Below are positions 12,715 to 24,805 of a stretch of 64,000 bases of DNA, piece by piece; the first letter of the stretch is position 1; every line of letters starts with the position of its first letter. The position numbers and the translations under genes are program-made. The notes beneath the pieces were generated by a model. That model ran no database searches, was not told where the DNA came from, and saw only the letters and a program-made list of their open reading frames with translations. This stretch comes from Melanocharis versteri. Its lineage: Eukaryota > Chordata > Aves > Passeriformes > Melanocharitidae. The stretch is from positions 132,966 to 196,965 of the forward strand of contig VZTG01008979.1 of NCBI GenBank assembly GCA_013397845.1, read 5' to 3'.

Positions 12715-14977
12715 GTGAGAGACTGCTCATACAAGTTTCACTGGTTTTTTACTTTGGCCAAGGCACTTAAAAAGGGTGCGTTTTGAGCTTTGTTTTGTTG
12801 GTTTTTGGAAACTGCAATTTGTACAAGGGATTGCACTGCACTAAAACATGCAGCCACCTCCTGCAGTGAGTGATGTCTTCAGCCTTTGCAATTGCATAAT
12901 TCAGCTGCAGTGTTCAGAAGTGGTTTTGAAACACAGGATGACAGGATTTCAGTTCTGTTTTGGTTCCTAGTACCTCTACCAGGTGTGTGTCCATGCATGG
13001 GAGGAGGCTGGCAAGCTCTCCCTTTGCAATGTAGACAAAATGATAGGTTTCCAAATTCAACACTCACATGAAGAAAGAGTTTTAAATACAATTGATAACA
13101 TCTGGCAGAGGTGAAGGAAAGCCTAACATTTTCTTCCACAATCTGCCCGTCTTGCAAGTATTTTCTTTTTTGATTTGCCTTCAGTGTTCTGTGCTGCAGT
13201 CTTTCTGTGGCGAAGTGGTCTTTTTACCCTTGTTAGTCTGATTGCTGTCCCTCTGGTAAGTAATAACTGTGAGCATCAGGAGGACCTACCTAGTGAGGGC
13301 TCCTCTTGCAAAATTGCTTTCTAAGTTTGTAATTTCTTCCCCTCTGTTAGGTAGTTCCAGTTGGAAACTCTCCTAGGTCTAAATGGTTAAAAAGATGTTA
13401 CAGACACAAACTGACACTTTACTCACCCTCCTTGTTTAAATCCTAAGGTTTTTTTTAGGGCTCCCATTCTGCATCTGTTTTTCTCCTTGACTGAACAGAG
13501 AGTATATTTCAGCTGGAGGGGAGCCAATCCAGCTAGACTAATATTTTTAAGCCTGAAAAATAGCCTTTAGTTTATGTGAACAGGGAGTGTCTTTGGCTGG
13601 ATTGGTAAATACCAGGTTTAAATTTAGAGCACAGTTTTACTCTTTCATGGTGCTTTGTGGAACATAAATTGTGGGCAAATATAAAATAAGTATAAGCTCT
13701 TTGATGACCTGATTATGGCACCTGCTTCCAGACTGTTACTACTGTTACTTAAAAGCTTTGGGCTCTGAGCTAACCCCACAATTTTTTTTTTATTTTTAGT
13801 TCTTCTACTGTTTTAGAAATATTCAACAGCAAAAGCTATGAGAATTAGTAGTCAAGCAATTTCCTGTTTTCCACTAGTTACTCTTCCAGGTTTGGTATCA
13901 GTAGCCAATTCACTGTTGAGGTGGAGCCCTCAAAATGTGGCTCATTGCCTGTCTCCCTCCTTCCCTGCAGTGATAGCAGCAGCATCTTCTGCCATTCCAG
14001 CAGCATCTGCTGGGATTGCTTTTCTGGGGGCCTGACTGGGAGAATGGAAGGGGGAGATCCCTTAGAAGCTGTGTCATTATAGGAAACACAGACTGACACC
14101 AGAAGAAGAAAACCTGTTGCTCAGCCATGACTTTTTTCCCAGTCAATCTTTATTTAAACAGAGAGAAAGAGAAGAAGACTAACTTATATTATATCTTGAG
14201 CTAGTCTGTGGCTTCAGTTGCATTAAGTCATCTTCCACCACCCACTGTGATACCTGAGAAGAGTTACACATCAGCTTTGTTCTTATGGCAGCAATCTCTG
14301 TTACTCCTTATGTGTCATAGCCAGGGAAGTTTGTGTTTGGCCATACATTTCCTTTCCTTGTCCCTGCAGGCTCTGATGTAATTTCCTAAATTGAATCTAT
14401 GCAAAGCAATCTTGTCCCATTGTGTTAGCCAGCAGTAACTGGCTACAGCTTGGCTCTTTGCTTCATGCAGGTTCACCTGCTGTATCATGCCTAGGAGGGA
14501 GATTATCCATCTTAGCTGCACTCTGGCTTATCGGCATATCCAGGACACCACAAAATAATCTATGAAGTCCTTTTGTAAGACTTGACACCTGAGTCAGGGC
14601 CACAGTAGAGACTCCTTTGTCCATCTGGGACCACACACCTCTCGCCTCTGGAGACAAAAAGGCTTTTTGTCCGGGCAGCTGAAGAGGGCTCACTGTTTTC
14701 CCTTTCAAGTGGTAGTTGCTTGGGGCAGTGGTGCCCTTTGTTTCACTAAGTGATTTCCATTGGATGCAAAACTGAAACTTTTTGGTAGTATCTGAAGAAG
14801 TGAATGCAGTCCTGCCAGCCTGGTTTTTTTCTGGAAGGGAGAAAGATATTCCTTGCCTTTGCTCTGATGAACACTTTGAAAAACCTTGTCCGAGTGTACA
14901 GAGCACAGGGCCTGGGAGAGCACAACCTGATGCCGCTGCTGTTGCTGATACCTTTTCTCTCCTTTTCTTTCTTTCAG
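12715..14977 (+). other. VOPP1 last intron
   Basis: This 2,263-bp intron runs from a GTGAGA donor to a strong pyrimidine tract (CCTTTTCTTTCTTTCAG) before the last exon. It contains a T-rich run near 13780-13797. No repeat family was recognised. Confidence 0.88.
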
Positions 14978-15159
14978 GGTCACAACAACCTGGAGTGCCG
15001 TATTACACAGATCCAGGTGGACCTGTGATGAATCCCATGGCTATGGCTTTCCACGTCCAGCCCAATTCCCCACAAGGAAACCCGGTTTACCCACCCCCAC
15101 CTTCCTATTGCAACACACCACCTCCCCCCTATGAGCAGGTGGTGAAATCCTCCACGTGA
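14978..15159 (+). CDS. VOPP1: VOPP1 last coding exon: proline-rich tail with PPxY motifs, stop codon
   Basis: The exon completes the split Gly codon and encodes SQQPGVPYYTDPGGPV, then MNPMAMAFHVQPNSPQGN, then PVYPPPPSYCNTPPPPYEQV, ending VKSST and TGA at 15157-15159. Two PPxY motifs are visible (PPSY and PPPY); both are WW-domain ligands and match the known vertebrate tail. Compared with the human protein as I recall it, a short VGNS-like insertion before MAMAF is absent and the final residues are SST instead of AK. The 3' UTR follows directly. Confidence 0.97.
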
Positions 15160-17350
15160 GGACTCTGGCTCTCTGACCTGACTGTGTGAGAAGAAGGTGC
15201 AATTGCAAAATGACCAAGATGGAGGGCACCTGCCCTTTTGAACACTTGCTAGTTCTCCAAGTCCTCTCTCATTCCCTTCCCTGCACCTTTCCTCATTAAA
15301 GTTACTTGCAAAGGGGCAATTTTTAATTTTTTTTTTGTTTTTTCTTTTTTTTTTCTAGTAGAAGTGGATTTTTTCTTTGTCTTCAAAATGAGAGAAGTTG
15401 TCTTTGTAATGCTTTTAATGGAAACCTATGTTTAAAACCTGTATGTCTTTCTCTTTATTTATTGTTCATTTCAGTCAAGGTTTTAATTGTGTTGTGGCAG
15501 GTCACTGATAGCAGTTCTTATGACCCCAGAGTGATGTGCAGCCTCCTAAGACCCCACAGTAGAAATGCCCTCATCTAAGGGAAATGGCAGAAAAAGAGGA
15601 TAAAGGTAGAAGCAGCAGGGCAATGATTTTACCAGAAATTGTGACTACCAACTTTTGCTTTTACGATTTTCTTTTACGGTTTAGTTCTGATGTATAACAG
15701 AAAGATGCTCTGATAAAAGTCATTGTGACTAGAGTACTAGCATTGGCTGAGTCATGGCAGGGGCTCTGCCAAGTGCCCAGGAAAAGAGAGAGTTGTTACT
15801 TTAAATGATGCATCCAGAAAGTTGAGGACTGGGACTTGAGTGTTTCTTGTCCATCACCTGCACTCTGCGTGTGTGATCGGCATCTTGGCTCCTCTTGTTT
15901 TGCCAGCGCTGAGATTGTATGAAACAGAAAATGACTTGGATGCTGGCAGCAAGAGGGAGATCTTACAACCTTAGAGCTATGTTGACAGAACTGTTGACAG
16001 AACAGTTAGAAACACTGAAATACGTAAGTTTTCTTCGCTAAATTGGGAAATATTTATAGTAAGAAGGGATGGGAGCACAGGTACAAGTTTACTCTCTTGG
16101 ACAGTGATGGGAGTTTAGTCCCTGAGAAATAGTATCTTTCATTATAGTCTTACTGCTGCCACACAGAGTACCAAGTAAAGCTGTCATCTTCAGGTGACAG
16201 ATCTGTAAATCTGCTCTCCTCTCTAGGTCAGAAAAATAATAACTTTTTGGGACAGGTTCTTAATAGCATTCTTTGACCTGATGCACAGATGGTTTGGCTT
16301 TCAATATCTCTTAGCTCTTCATGCATTTTTTTGTGAGTGCTCATGGCCAACCCTCTGAGTGACCACAGATGAACACCTTCAAATAAACACAGAGCCTCTT
16401 TCCCTGTCAGGGCTCTCACACCCATCCATGTCTAGCAAAAATGTGAAGCTCCTCTGAAACATGACTTTGTACTAATGGGACCTTCTCCCTTTGTGCATAT
16501 TCAGAGTCATGTCACTGAGCAGTGACGAAAAGAAGATGCCATTGCCTCCTGCTGCTGAAGGACCTGCAAAAACAGCATAGCTGAGGGTTAGGAGTCTCAT
16601 GTGGTGTTTCGGGTACCAGCTGAATGCTCCTATGTCGCACCAGTCAGAGCACAGAGGTCTCATTGAGGTGGTTTGGAGTAATCTGAATACTTGTGTTGCA
16701 CAGGGAGCCAAAGCTATATTGTGCTGTTGTTCCATGCCAGTGGCTTCAGAGAACTTTTTTTCTAGGTGTCAAGCTGGATTTGCAAAACATCCCTTTTGCT
16801 GTGAATATGAGTGTCTAACAGAAAAACTTCTAAGGGCCACTGTTTCTGCTGGTGGAGTTTGTAGCCATCTGGAGCAGACCTAGCGCTGGAGGAGTTCATT
16901 CCTGCATACCTGACTTGTGTGAAATTGTAACCAAGGCTTTCTCTTACTGTGCATCATAATAAGGGACAAAACCAAAGTACTTCTGTGTGTGCAGTCTAGG
17001 CTTGGGGACACTTCAGATAACAAAAAAGTACATTTTATAGATGAATACTAGGTCCATCTGCACATCACAACTGTATATATTTTCTAAATTAGCGTGCACC
17101 TGAAGTATAAAAGCTGTGTATGTCACTGAGTATGGTTGTGTTTACAGAACATAATTTTTAAAAAGCAAATCCAACCTTTTTCTGTCAATAGAAATGGCAA
17201 CAGACCTCATGTTAGTAGATAGATGTTAAGTCCTTTTATATTATGAAATGTATCTATGACAGCTGGCATTGTCCTGGACACATTGAATAGAAGCCTTTGT
17301 ACAGTGAAATTCAACTTCAGGTGAAGTTTTCCTGAAGTCTGGCTCGTTTA
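15160..17350 (+). other. VOPP1: Probable VOPP1 3' UTR (end uncertain)
   Basis: The terminal exon continues past TGA without a splice site. A first poly(A) signal candidate, ATTAAA, is at 15295-15300, followed by T-rich sequence (15322-15357). An AATAAA lies at 16382-16387. The AT-rich tract to about 17.3 kb would suit a longer 3' UTR. Which site is used cannot be decided from sequence alone. Confidence 0.5.
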
Positions 17351-20300
17351 TTTCGTAGTGTTAATGGATGACACTACCTCGTACAACACAGGGAATTCTC
17401 TGCTAGCAAACTTGCTTGGTCTTTTCTTTCACCTGCATGAGCATCCATGTGCATTAATTGCAAATTGTTTACATGCCTTTCCTCTAGTTGCCTCGCCAAT
17501 TCCATAAGGATTTTACTTGGCAGTGGTGACGCCCTAGGAGCTGCCAGCTGCTGCAGCTTTGCTAATGTGAACTTCCCCGTGGGGATTTGGTGCTTTATCT
17601 GCTGGGATTCTCTGGGTGCAGCTACAGCATCCTCTCTCAAACACAAGAGAGATTTGGTGCCTTGCTGATGAGGCAGGGTGGTGTTTTGACTGTAAAGTAA
17701 CAGTGGTGGTGGTGGCTGGGAGCCATGGGGATAGGTGGGGCACTCTCCTGCCCCTTCTCGGAGGCACTGGACCAGTGTGCAGCTGACTCCCAGCTGGCCT
17801 TTGAGATCTCCCCATCTACCTCAGCAAGGTGATTTTGTGTCTTGTGCCCATCTGTTTCCTGGTTCTTGCAGTGATGTTTGATCCAGGGGGCTCAAACACC
17901 TTGACAGGGCTTGGCCAGAATGGAGATGCTTTAGGAGAGCCACTGAACTTGGGTGTGGAGCCAGGAGCGTGAACAATCTCCCCTTGAGGTCCTTTCTTCA
18001 GTTGTGCATCCCCAAAATGTGTCTGGTGTACCTCTGAGGAGGCAGGGACCAGGCAGGGAAGGACACCTTTGAGGTCTCTGCCCCTGTGACCTGGCAGCTG
18101 GGAGAATGAGAAGGGGGTCAGTGCCCTTCTGCTGAGATCTCCAACTACGGTGCTTTATGAGAAGAGGCACCACCAGGGACTCTTGGTACACCTTGCCTGT
18201 AGCTCTGGTGGGGCCTGTGTTTCATCACTTAGGGGAGTGATAATGTAGTGACAACTTTTTTATGATTTGTTGGTGTTTTGGACTTTTTCTTTCCTTTGGA
18301 ACCTCTGTGACAGCTTACACTGCTGTAACAACAAACAGCTGGGACTACATTTTCCAAAAAGGTATTCAGACCATGTGAAGAAGCAAAGGAGGTATTCTTT
18401 CTTCCCTACTTTAAAAAACGCAGCTCCAAAACCTCAGAAAGGTTAGCTTCATATACATATATCCAAAACGTCACTTCTTGGCACACAGGTCAGCCAAGAA
18501 GCCATAACACTTCTTCAGATAGTGAAGCCTATTTTCTCTCATTTTTCTTCTTCTGATCTAACATTGCTAATTGAGCAGGTGAGCCAGGATGCCTTTATAG
18601 GCCCTGTGGCCTCCCCTCTGATGCCCTGTCACCAGGAGCTGCCTTACAGTTTGTACTATTTGGCAGGGAAACGACTACAGAGACACCATGCAGGGCAAGA
18701 TCCAGCATAAGACAGCTTTTACAAAGCAACTGCTAGATAGTAAGGCAATTAAAGATGAGCGATGCAGCCACTGTTCCAAGCTGCCATGTGCTGCAAGGTG
18801 AAGGGGACAGCAGAGAAGGCACAAGGAACAGTGACAAGCAGCCCTGCCTTCCTGCACAAATCTGTTATTTTAGCTTTATGCAGTGAGAGTAGTCACAAGG
18901 ATGGATGTATCTCTACCTGTCCCACTCTGTTTCTCTCCTGCTGCCTAACCCTGTCTATCTAATAGCTACAAGCTGGATTTACCACAATCCACTTGCAGAT
19001 GTCAAGAAGAAGCAGTGGTTTAAAGTCAGGTCCCTGTGCACAAATCACACTGGCCCTGACTGTGAATCGATATGAAACCAATGAAAATATATGGGAAAAA
19101 AGTGAACAATTTCACCAGGAAAGGCTACATCAAACACCCTGTTGGGCAGGGCTCAGGCAGCACGGTGCTGCCGAGCTAAGAGGCGACACACAGCACATGT
19201 ACTTTTTCCCATGTTTCTCTCATGTGCTATTTAGATGTTATAGAGATCTGTTGTGCTAGAAAAGCCCCAACGCAGTTATCCACCTACACCTGAATTTGTA
19301 CTGATTATCTACAGACCGGAACCGACCCTCTTAATCCAAAAAAGCAGCAGTTTCTCTCGATGGCCAAGATGGCCATGAATGGCAGAAGGGGCTTTGTGAA
19401 ACAGAAATACTGACCCTTGCTTGCAGCATACTTGGTGTTTCCTTCTGTTAAAGCCTAGCTAAGAGGAACATTTCAAACTTCCTCAAAGCTGGGAAACAGC
19501 TGTTAGTCAGCTGGACAGAGGGATTTCACACGTGTTTTAAAAACCAGCTACTCCCAAGTCAGGCTTTAGCTGCAAACTCTTCAACAGGACCTGTGTGGCC
19601 ACAAAGGAAAGCAGTGCTTTGCGCTAAGCAACGTACACTAAACACCACCTGGGAGCAGCCGCAGGAAAGGCACCTACAGTGCTAGGAAAATGTGAAGGTT
19701 ACAAAAAAGCAATCTGCCCGCTTTCTGGCATGTTTCATCCCGCAGGACTATGAGATGGGGAAGCAGCTCAGCAGTCAGATCAGTGGGACAGCTATCACCA
19801 CAGTGCTGGAGGGAAGGAGAACCACAATGAAGAAAAAACCAGACTCACACAAATTACCACCACATAGCTTGATCTTTACTAATAAAGCCAAAGAACAAAA
19901 CATCAGCATTTTTTTCCTCTTTTTCTGCCCAAAGAGCATTTCCATTTTTAACACTACTGCTTTTTGCAACAGATGGACTATTACACACGGACAAAGCAAA
20001 CCAGGAATATTAAGACATTTTCTACATTTGTAGTTTGATGTCATTTCTGAAGACAATGCCTTGGTGAAATGTACTTTTTCACCTTCACACCGTATCTTTC
20101 CTTAAGGGGCCACCCAGATATCACAACACTGTGACAAACAGAAAGGAGGAGCCACGGGGAAAGTCACATCAGGAAGATGAGGCAGATGCACTGTTGGACA
20201 CTTCCCAGCTCAATACGTTTCCAGTCTTAGTTCCGAGAGGATTCTGCAGAGAAAGATGGTGCCAGGCCTGCCAGGCCCCACCACGGCAGAAGGCTGGCTA

Positions 20301-21003
20301 TGGTACAGAAGAGCAGGTAGCTGACTTGCTCATTATCTTGACAGGTACACTCCAGCATCTCGGGCATCTGCTCAGCATTCAGCTGTTCTGAGTATGTATA
20401 TACCTATGTATTTTTAAAACTAGCAGGTTTTAATTCCCCTTAGGCTCCAGCCAGCCAAACTCACCTCCCACAGGAGCCAGTCCAAGCACAGTAGCCAAGG
20501 CCAATACGCATATAATCACTGAATGAAAAACCTGCCAGCTGACCCCCCAGTTAAACAGTCCATACAACACAGGCTCGGGATTTGCCAGGAAGACCAACGG
20601 CTTCTGTTTGCAGGCAGTTCCTGTAAATGTGGTGAGCCCCTTCCCGGTTGACAACGCCCAACATGTTTTGCAGCCAGAGTGGAGGGGAAGGAACAAAGAG
20701 GTGGGGGGTGATGTGAAACAGGATCAGAGCTGCTGTCTACCTCTGTCAGTATTTCTCACCTCATATCTGAGACTTCACCTGGGCAAGTTTCCTTCCTGGC
20801 TTTTCTATAGGCAGGATCAGGGATCCACAGGCTGAAGAAAGAAACAGTTAGCCCTTGGCATTTTTGGCATGGAGGAATCTCTCACTGAGATGGTCTCTGC
20901 TGGTACACTGTGCACTGCCTTCGTGACCAGCTCTGCCTGTTCCTCACTGATCCCTCACATTAATAACTCCCTCTGTTCCTCACTTTCTGCTGCTCTGCTC
21001 CTG
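17351..21003. other. Convergent intergenic interval
   Basis: The sequence lies between the probable 3' ends of VOPP1 (+) and LANCL2 (-). No convincing coding exon, RNA gene or repeat family was recognised. Open frames here (for example 19775-20056 on the minus strand and 20131-20391 on the plus strand) have no recognisable domain. Part of this interval may be extended 3' UTR of either gene: an AATAAA lies on the + strand at about 19880, and a minus-strand ATTAAA is at about 20428-20433. Confidence 0.5.
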
Positions 21004-22888
21004 TTTATTTCAGCCCAGCTGCTAGCCAAGCAGCATTCCCCACTCCCACTGCCTTTCAGCATTTTGCCCCATCCCTGGCTGTAGAGATGCAGCTGCATTT
21101 TTTGCTCCCACCTCACCTTCTGCCCTTTGCCAGAGGGGTGGAAAAGTCTCTTCTGCCGCTCCCATGTTTTAATCCTACCTGACAAACCAGCAGAGGAGCT
21201 GCTACACTGTGACATTAAGCTGTTTCTGCACTGACACTGCCGCTGTTGTCCAGCAGAACTGAATGGGGAAATTACTAACATCCCAAGGGATTTGGCAACA
21301 GACACTGGAACGCACTCAAGGAAGTCACCTGCAAGGTGACAAATCAAGAAAGATTTATGCTGGGGCAACAATGCATCTCCAAGCCCAACCACAGACAGTG
21401 GCATTCAGCAGATGGCCCACGGGTCACAGATATCCCGATGCGTGCCCAAAAGGTCAAACTCTGCCATCTGTCACACTCGCACCTGACAGAAGATACCAAT
21501 TAAAATCAGCACCTGGAATGACAGGGCACAGGGAGACCTGGGGGGAGGATGACCACAGAGCCTGAGCGACTGAGAATGCGCTGCACTTAGGTACTACCTG
21601 GACACACAAGCCTACTCTAAGAGTACTCGGAGTGTGTCCCACTCCTCCTCCCAAACCAATGGCCTGATATTCAGGAACACCTGGAGGCAGGTCTAGTATT
21701 TCACAACCCCACGACACTACAGGGGGAAGCAAAGCACCAGCAGCAGTTAAGACTACAAGAAAAGAGCTTTTTCTGTGTGGATTTGAAGATGAGATATACT
21801 TCAGTTACAGCTGCTAGCAATGGCTTCATATTGCTCAATAATCCTGTGCAGCCTCCACAAGCAGCTGGTATTTATCACTCCTGTGCTACTATATGGGACG
21901 GGAGGGCCCAGTACAAATCACCACCTTGGTTCCAAAGTAACAACCATCCTGAGCTACCTGCATGAGAAGCTTGCCCTGGCACCCTCCCTTGCTCATCTGT
22001 ATATGAGATGCTGCAGGACAGGTTTATTCCAAATCGAGGTCCAGGAAAGGAGAAGCAGTTATGCTGTCCAGGCTCTGCTGTTGGTGGCAGAGGGAGGTTA
22101 GTCCAAGTGACTCCACCTGCAGTTTAAGCTCATGGCATGGGATGGGGCTTTGCAGCGGTGAGGAGAACCATCACCCTGCTATAAGCGCCTAACACACTAA
22201 CCCGCTGCAGGTATCAAAGGGAACCTCTCCTTCAGCCTTTCAAAGAAGCCTCCCACAACAGCAGCAAAAAACAAGTCTGGTCCCTTCCAACCTGCTAAGT
22301 TTCTAAAAACGGAGATGGCCTCATGCCTCTTCAGCAAAACAGGCAGATCTCTACCAGCTTAGCTTGTAAGGACTGTGGAGAAAAAGGTGGAAAAAAAATG
22401 AACATAGAAACATTTTTCATCCCTTTTTAGAGCTGCCAGCACACCAGTGAAGCTGGGCACCGTCCTGCAGCAAACTCTCTCTGCAGGTAACCACGCTGCA
22501 GAAAGCAACACTGCTCTTGAGAGTCATGCACAAGGTACAGGACGGAGATTCACACAGAGACCAGCTTTTGGCTATCAACAAAAGACTCAGATCAACACAC
22601 AACACCAATAAACGTGCAGGGCATGGCAAAGACCTGAAGAAGACAAATACAACAAAAAATAGAAAGTTCAAAACTTGACTTCTCTGGTCCTACATCTGAA
22701 GGTATCACTTTAACAGAACTTAAGTGTGGCTTCTCCTGTTCATGCTCTAATGACTTCATGGTCCTTTGGGGCAGGAGGGGTGAGAAAAGGGCTTTATCCA
22801 TCTGTCAGTTCAGCGTCGAGTTGGTTCACTATTAGAGGCACAAAACAGTCTCATCTCTTGGCATCAGTTTCCTTTCAAAAGGATGGTT
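21004..22888 (-). other. LANCL2: Probable LANCL2 3' UTR
   Basis: The terminal LANCL2 exon continues below the stop codon. The nearest clear minus-strand AATAAA that I see is the reverse complement of TTTATT at 21004-21009, which would give a 3' UTR of about 1.9 kb. The endpoint is an inference. No coding sequence is supported here. Confidence 0.4.
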
Positions 22889-23004
22889 TTAGCCGTCCTG
22901 TTCCACTTTGTTTTCCCTCCTCTGAGGTCTCAGTTCAAATGCTGGAAACTGGGAAGTCTCCGGGACTGAAATGTCTGAGAGGAAGTGAATAGCTCCAGCC
23001 ATGC
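22889..23004 (-). CDS. LANCL2: LANCL2 exon 9 (last coding exon, stop)
   Basis: The acceptor TTTTAG precedes 23004. The first two bases complete the split Gly codon of exon 8. The reading is MAGAIHFLSD, then ISVPETSQFPAFEL, then RPQRRENKVEQDG and TAA (22889-22891). MAGAIHFLSD and the FPAFEL block match LANCL2 orthologues. The 13-residue basic and acidic tail after FPAFEL does not match the short human ending (about DSSKRD), so the C-terminus is lineage-specific or has drifted. The exon is too short and too split to stand out as an ORF. I found it by following the phase from exon 8. Confidence 0.94.
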
Positions 23005-24732
23005 CTAAAACATAAAAAGAAAGAGATCTTTGTGCACATTAAAATAGCACAGCTGACAGCAAAGGCAACAGCACCCATTTGAACACCTCCCTCACTAGGA
23101 TCTTTTTTTAAAGAGGTGAACTTAGGCGCTGTAGAAAGGCAAGTTCATCTGTACTTCACCCAGGAAACCAAATTTTATTTGAAAAGATCAAAGGCAAGAA
23201 CTAAGATGTCTCTGCTAACATCTCTTCAACTGAACAACCTCAATGCTATTTCAAATTAAGAAAAAGTTAATCCAAGCTTGGACTGTCCTTCATAGTTTGA
23301 GCAGCTCTTGCTTGTCATTTCACTGGTTAAAAGAAAAAGCCAGAACTTTGTTGTACTTGTGAAGCACAGATTCATTTCCTCGTTATGCATGAAGAGGTCA
23401 TCCAGAGCCCAAAGTGCATCACCCAACAGAACTCATAGGGTGACAAGAGAGGCACAGCAAGAAAATCATACAAATACAAGCTCAGTTTTATGATCAAGCT
23501 AAAATCCTATTTCATAAACAGCTATGAACATGTAAAGGAACCTTTCTAAATTACAGCATCTGATGGAAACAAAACAGGACAAGCCCATAAGACACACATG
23601 CAACTTCTATTCAAAGCATGCATGTACAGGCAGAATTGGACAACTGCAAGCCCAATTTTGGCTACAAAAACAAACAAAACTCAAAATTAAGACTTTTTTC
23701 ATCTCAAATATGAGACTTTTGGATTTTTCTAAAAAAAATCCAGACAATTAAAAACTAAAATAAAAACTGTAGGTCAGCATTACAGCACAAATCATGCTGC
23801 TGTTGGTACTGTTTCACCTTCTCAACAAGTTTCAAAGCTTTAATACAACAGACTGTATGCTTGCTTTTTTTCCCTCCCTACAAGAGCATGCAAGGGTGCT
23901 CTCAGGAATAGGAATCCCTATGCTTTTCTCCTTTGAGCACTAAGACAATAACTCTGCATTTAGAAGGGCTGCATGTAAGCCCACCTCTCTCGAGTTCTTT
24001 CACGCCCTGGATGGTTAATTAGCAAACATCCCTGCCCGGCTGCTGTAATTTCAACTATCTGCGGCAGGTGGCGCACGAGGCTCGTTGTTCACGGAGCAGC
24101 CGCGGTGCTGCCTTAAATCTCACTTGGATCTGTAATTCCTTACTACTGATTCTGTAGCGTCAGGGTGATACACGGAATAGGAAATACGCTACGAATAAAA
24201 AAAATACAAAGCTCTAGGAAAGGATCTGGTAACATCCTGGAACTTACAGATAAGCCCCTAAGAACTCTGCATTGCTTTCCTGTTCAAGCGATTTGTGTTT
24301 GTATTACCTTTTCCTTGGTTGAGTACGGCAGCAGAGAAGGCCTAGTTCTGACAGCTACCAACTAGTTTGAGACCCCCCTATCCACAGCTGCTTCTCTGCC
24401 CAGTGCCTCTGAAAAAACCTGTGACAAAACTGTTGCCTGGACTTCTCTTTGCTTTAAACCAAGCTGCATCAGCACAGCAGAATTTCATTCCGGAGTAACA
24501 CTGGCACTGGTTTTACATTCAAACTGCTGAAATGCAACCGGGAGTGAAAGTTGTGATAGTGAATGATTCTTCTTTTTCCTTTTCAACCCCCTGCCACCCT
24601 GCCATCTTCTAGGCAGAGGTGATGGTATTAGGGGGGGTTTAATAGTGGAGGAACCCACCAAAGACTTCCCAACTCCTACCCATGTGCCAAAATTGCAAAG
24701 ATACAAAACCATTTGCAACACCACCACTTTAC
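23005..24732 (-). other. LANCL2 intron 8
   Basis: This intron of about 1.7 kb splits a Gly codon after its first base. The donor GTAAAG is at the exon 8 side. A short GC-rich patch lies at about 24050-24115 in otherwise AT-rich sequence. No repeat was recognised. Confidence 0.88.
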
Positions 24733-24805
24733 CTTCAAAGAGGGAATAAGGTCGGTCAGGAATACGACATCCATGTGCACCATACTCCAAACACCATTCA
24801 GCAAA
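24733..24805 (-). CDS. LANCL2: LANCL2 exon 8
   Basis: The acceptor CCCCAG lies at the high-coordinate side and the donor is GTAAAG. It encodes FAEWCLEYGAHG then CRIPDRPYSLFE and the first base of Gly. The human counterpart is nearly identical, with a conservative D-to-E change in the CLDYG motif. The exon is 73 bp and leaves phase 1 for exon 9. The segment is part of the last helices and loops of the LanC toroid. Confidence 0.97.

Larger units (their letters stand above)
1..15159 (+). other. VOPP1: VOPP1 gene span (3' part; 5' end outside window)
   Basis: Three coding exons at 10506-10583, 12578-12714 and 14978-15159 join in frame into the C-terminal two thirds of VOPP1 (vesicular, overexpressed in cancer, prosurvival protein 1; also ECOP or GASP). 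The family has a signal peptide, a short cysteine-rich luminal part, one membrane span and a proline-rich cytosolic tail with PPxY motifs. The signal peptide and the conserved segment just before CRSYEDCC are not found between 1 and 10505, so those exons lie to the left. The window therefore opens inside an intron. The known human protein has about 172 residues, and about 131 residues plus the stop are accounted for here. Human VOPP1 is reported to bind WW-domain proteins such as WWOX. Confidence 0.93.

Noticed and set aside
22592..22801. 69-codon minus-strand open frame just below the LANCL2 stop
   Set aside because: It lies in the 3' UTR and is not in the LANCL2 frame. The true last exon (22889-23004) was fixed by splice phase and homology.
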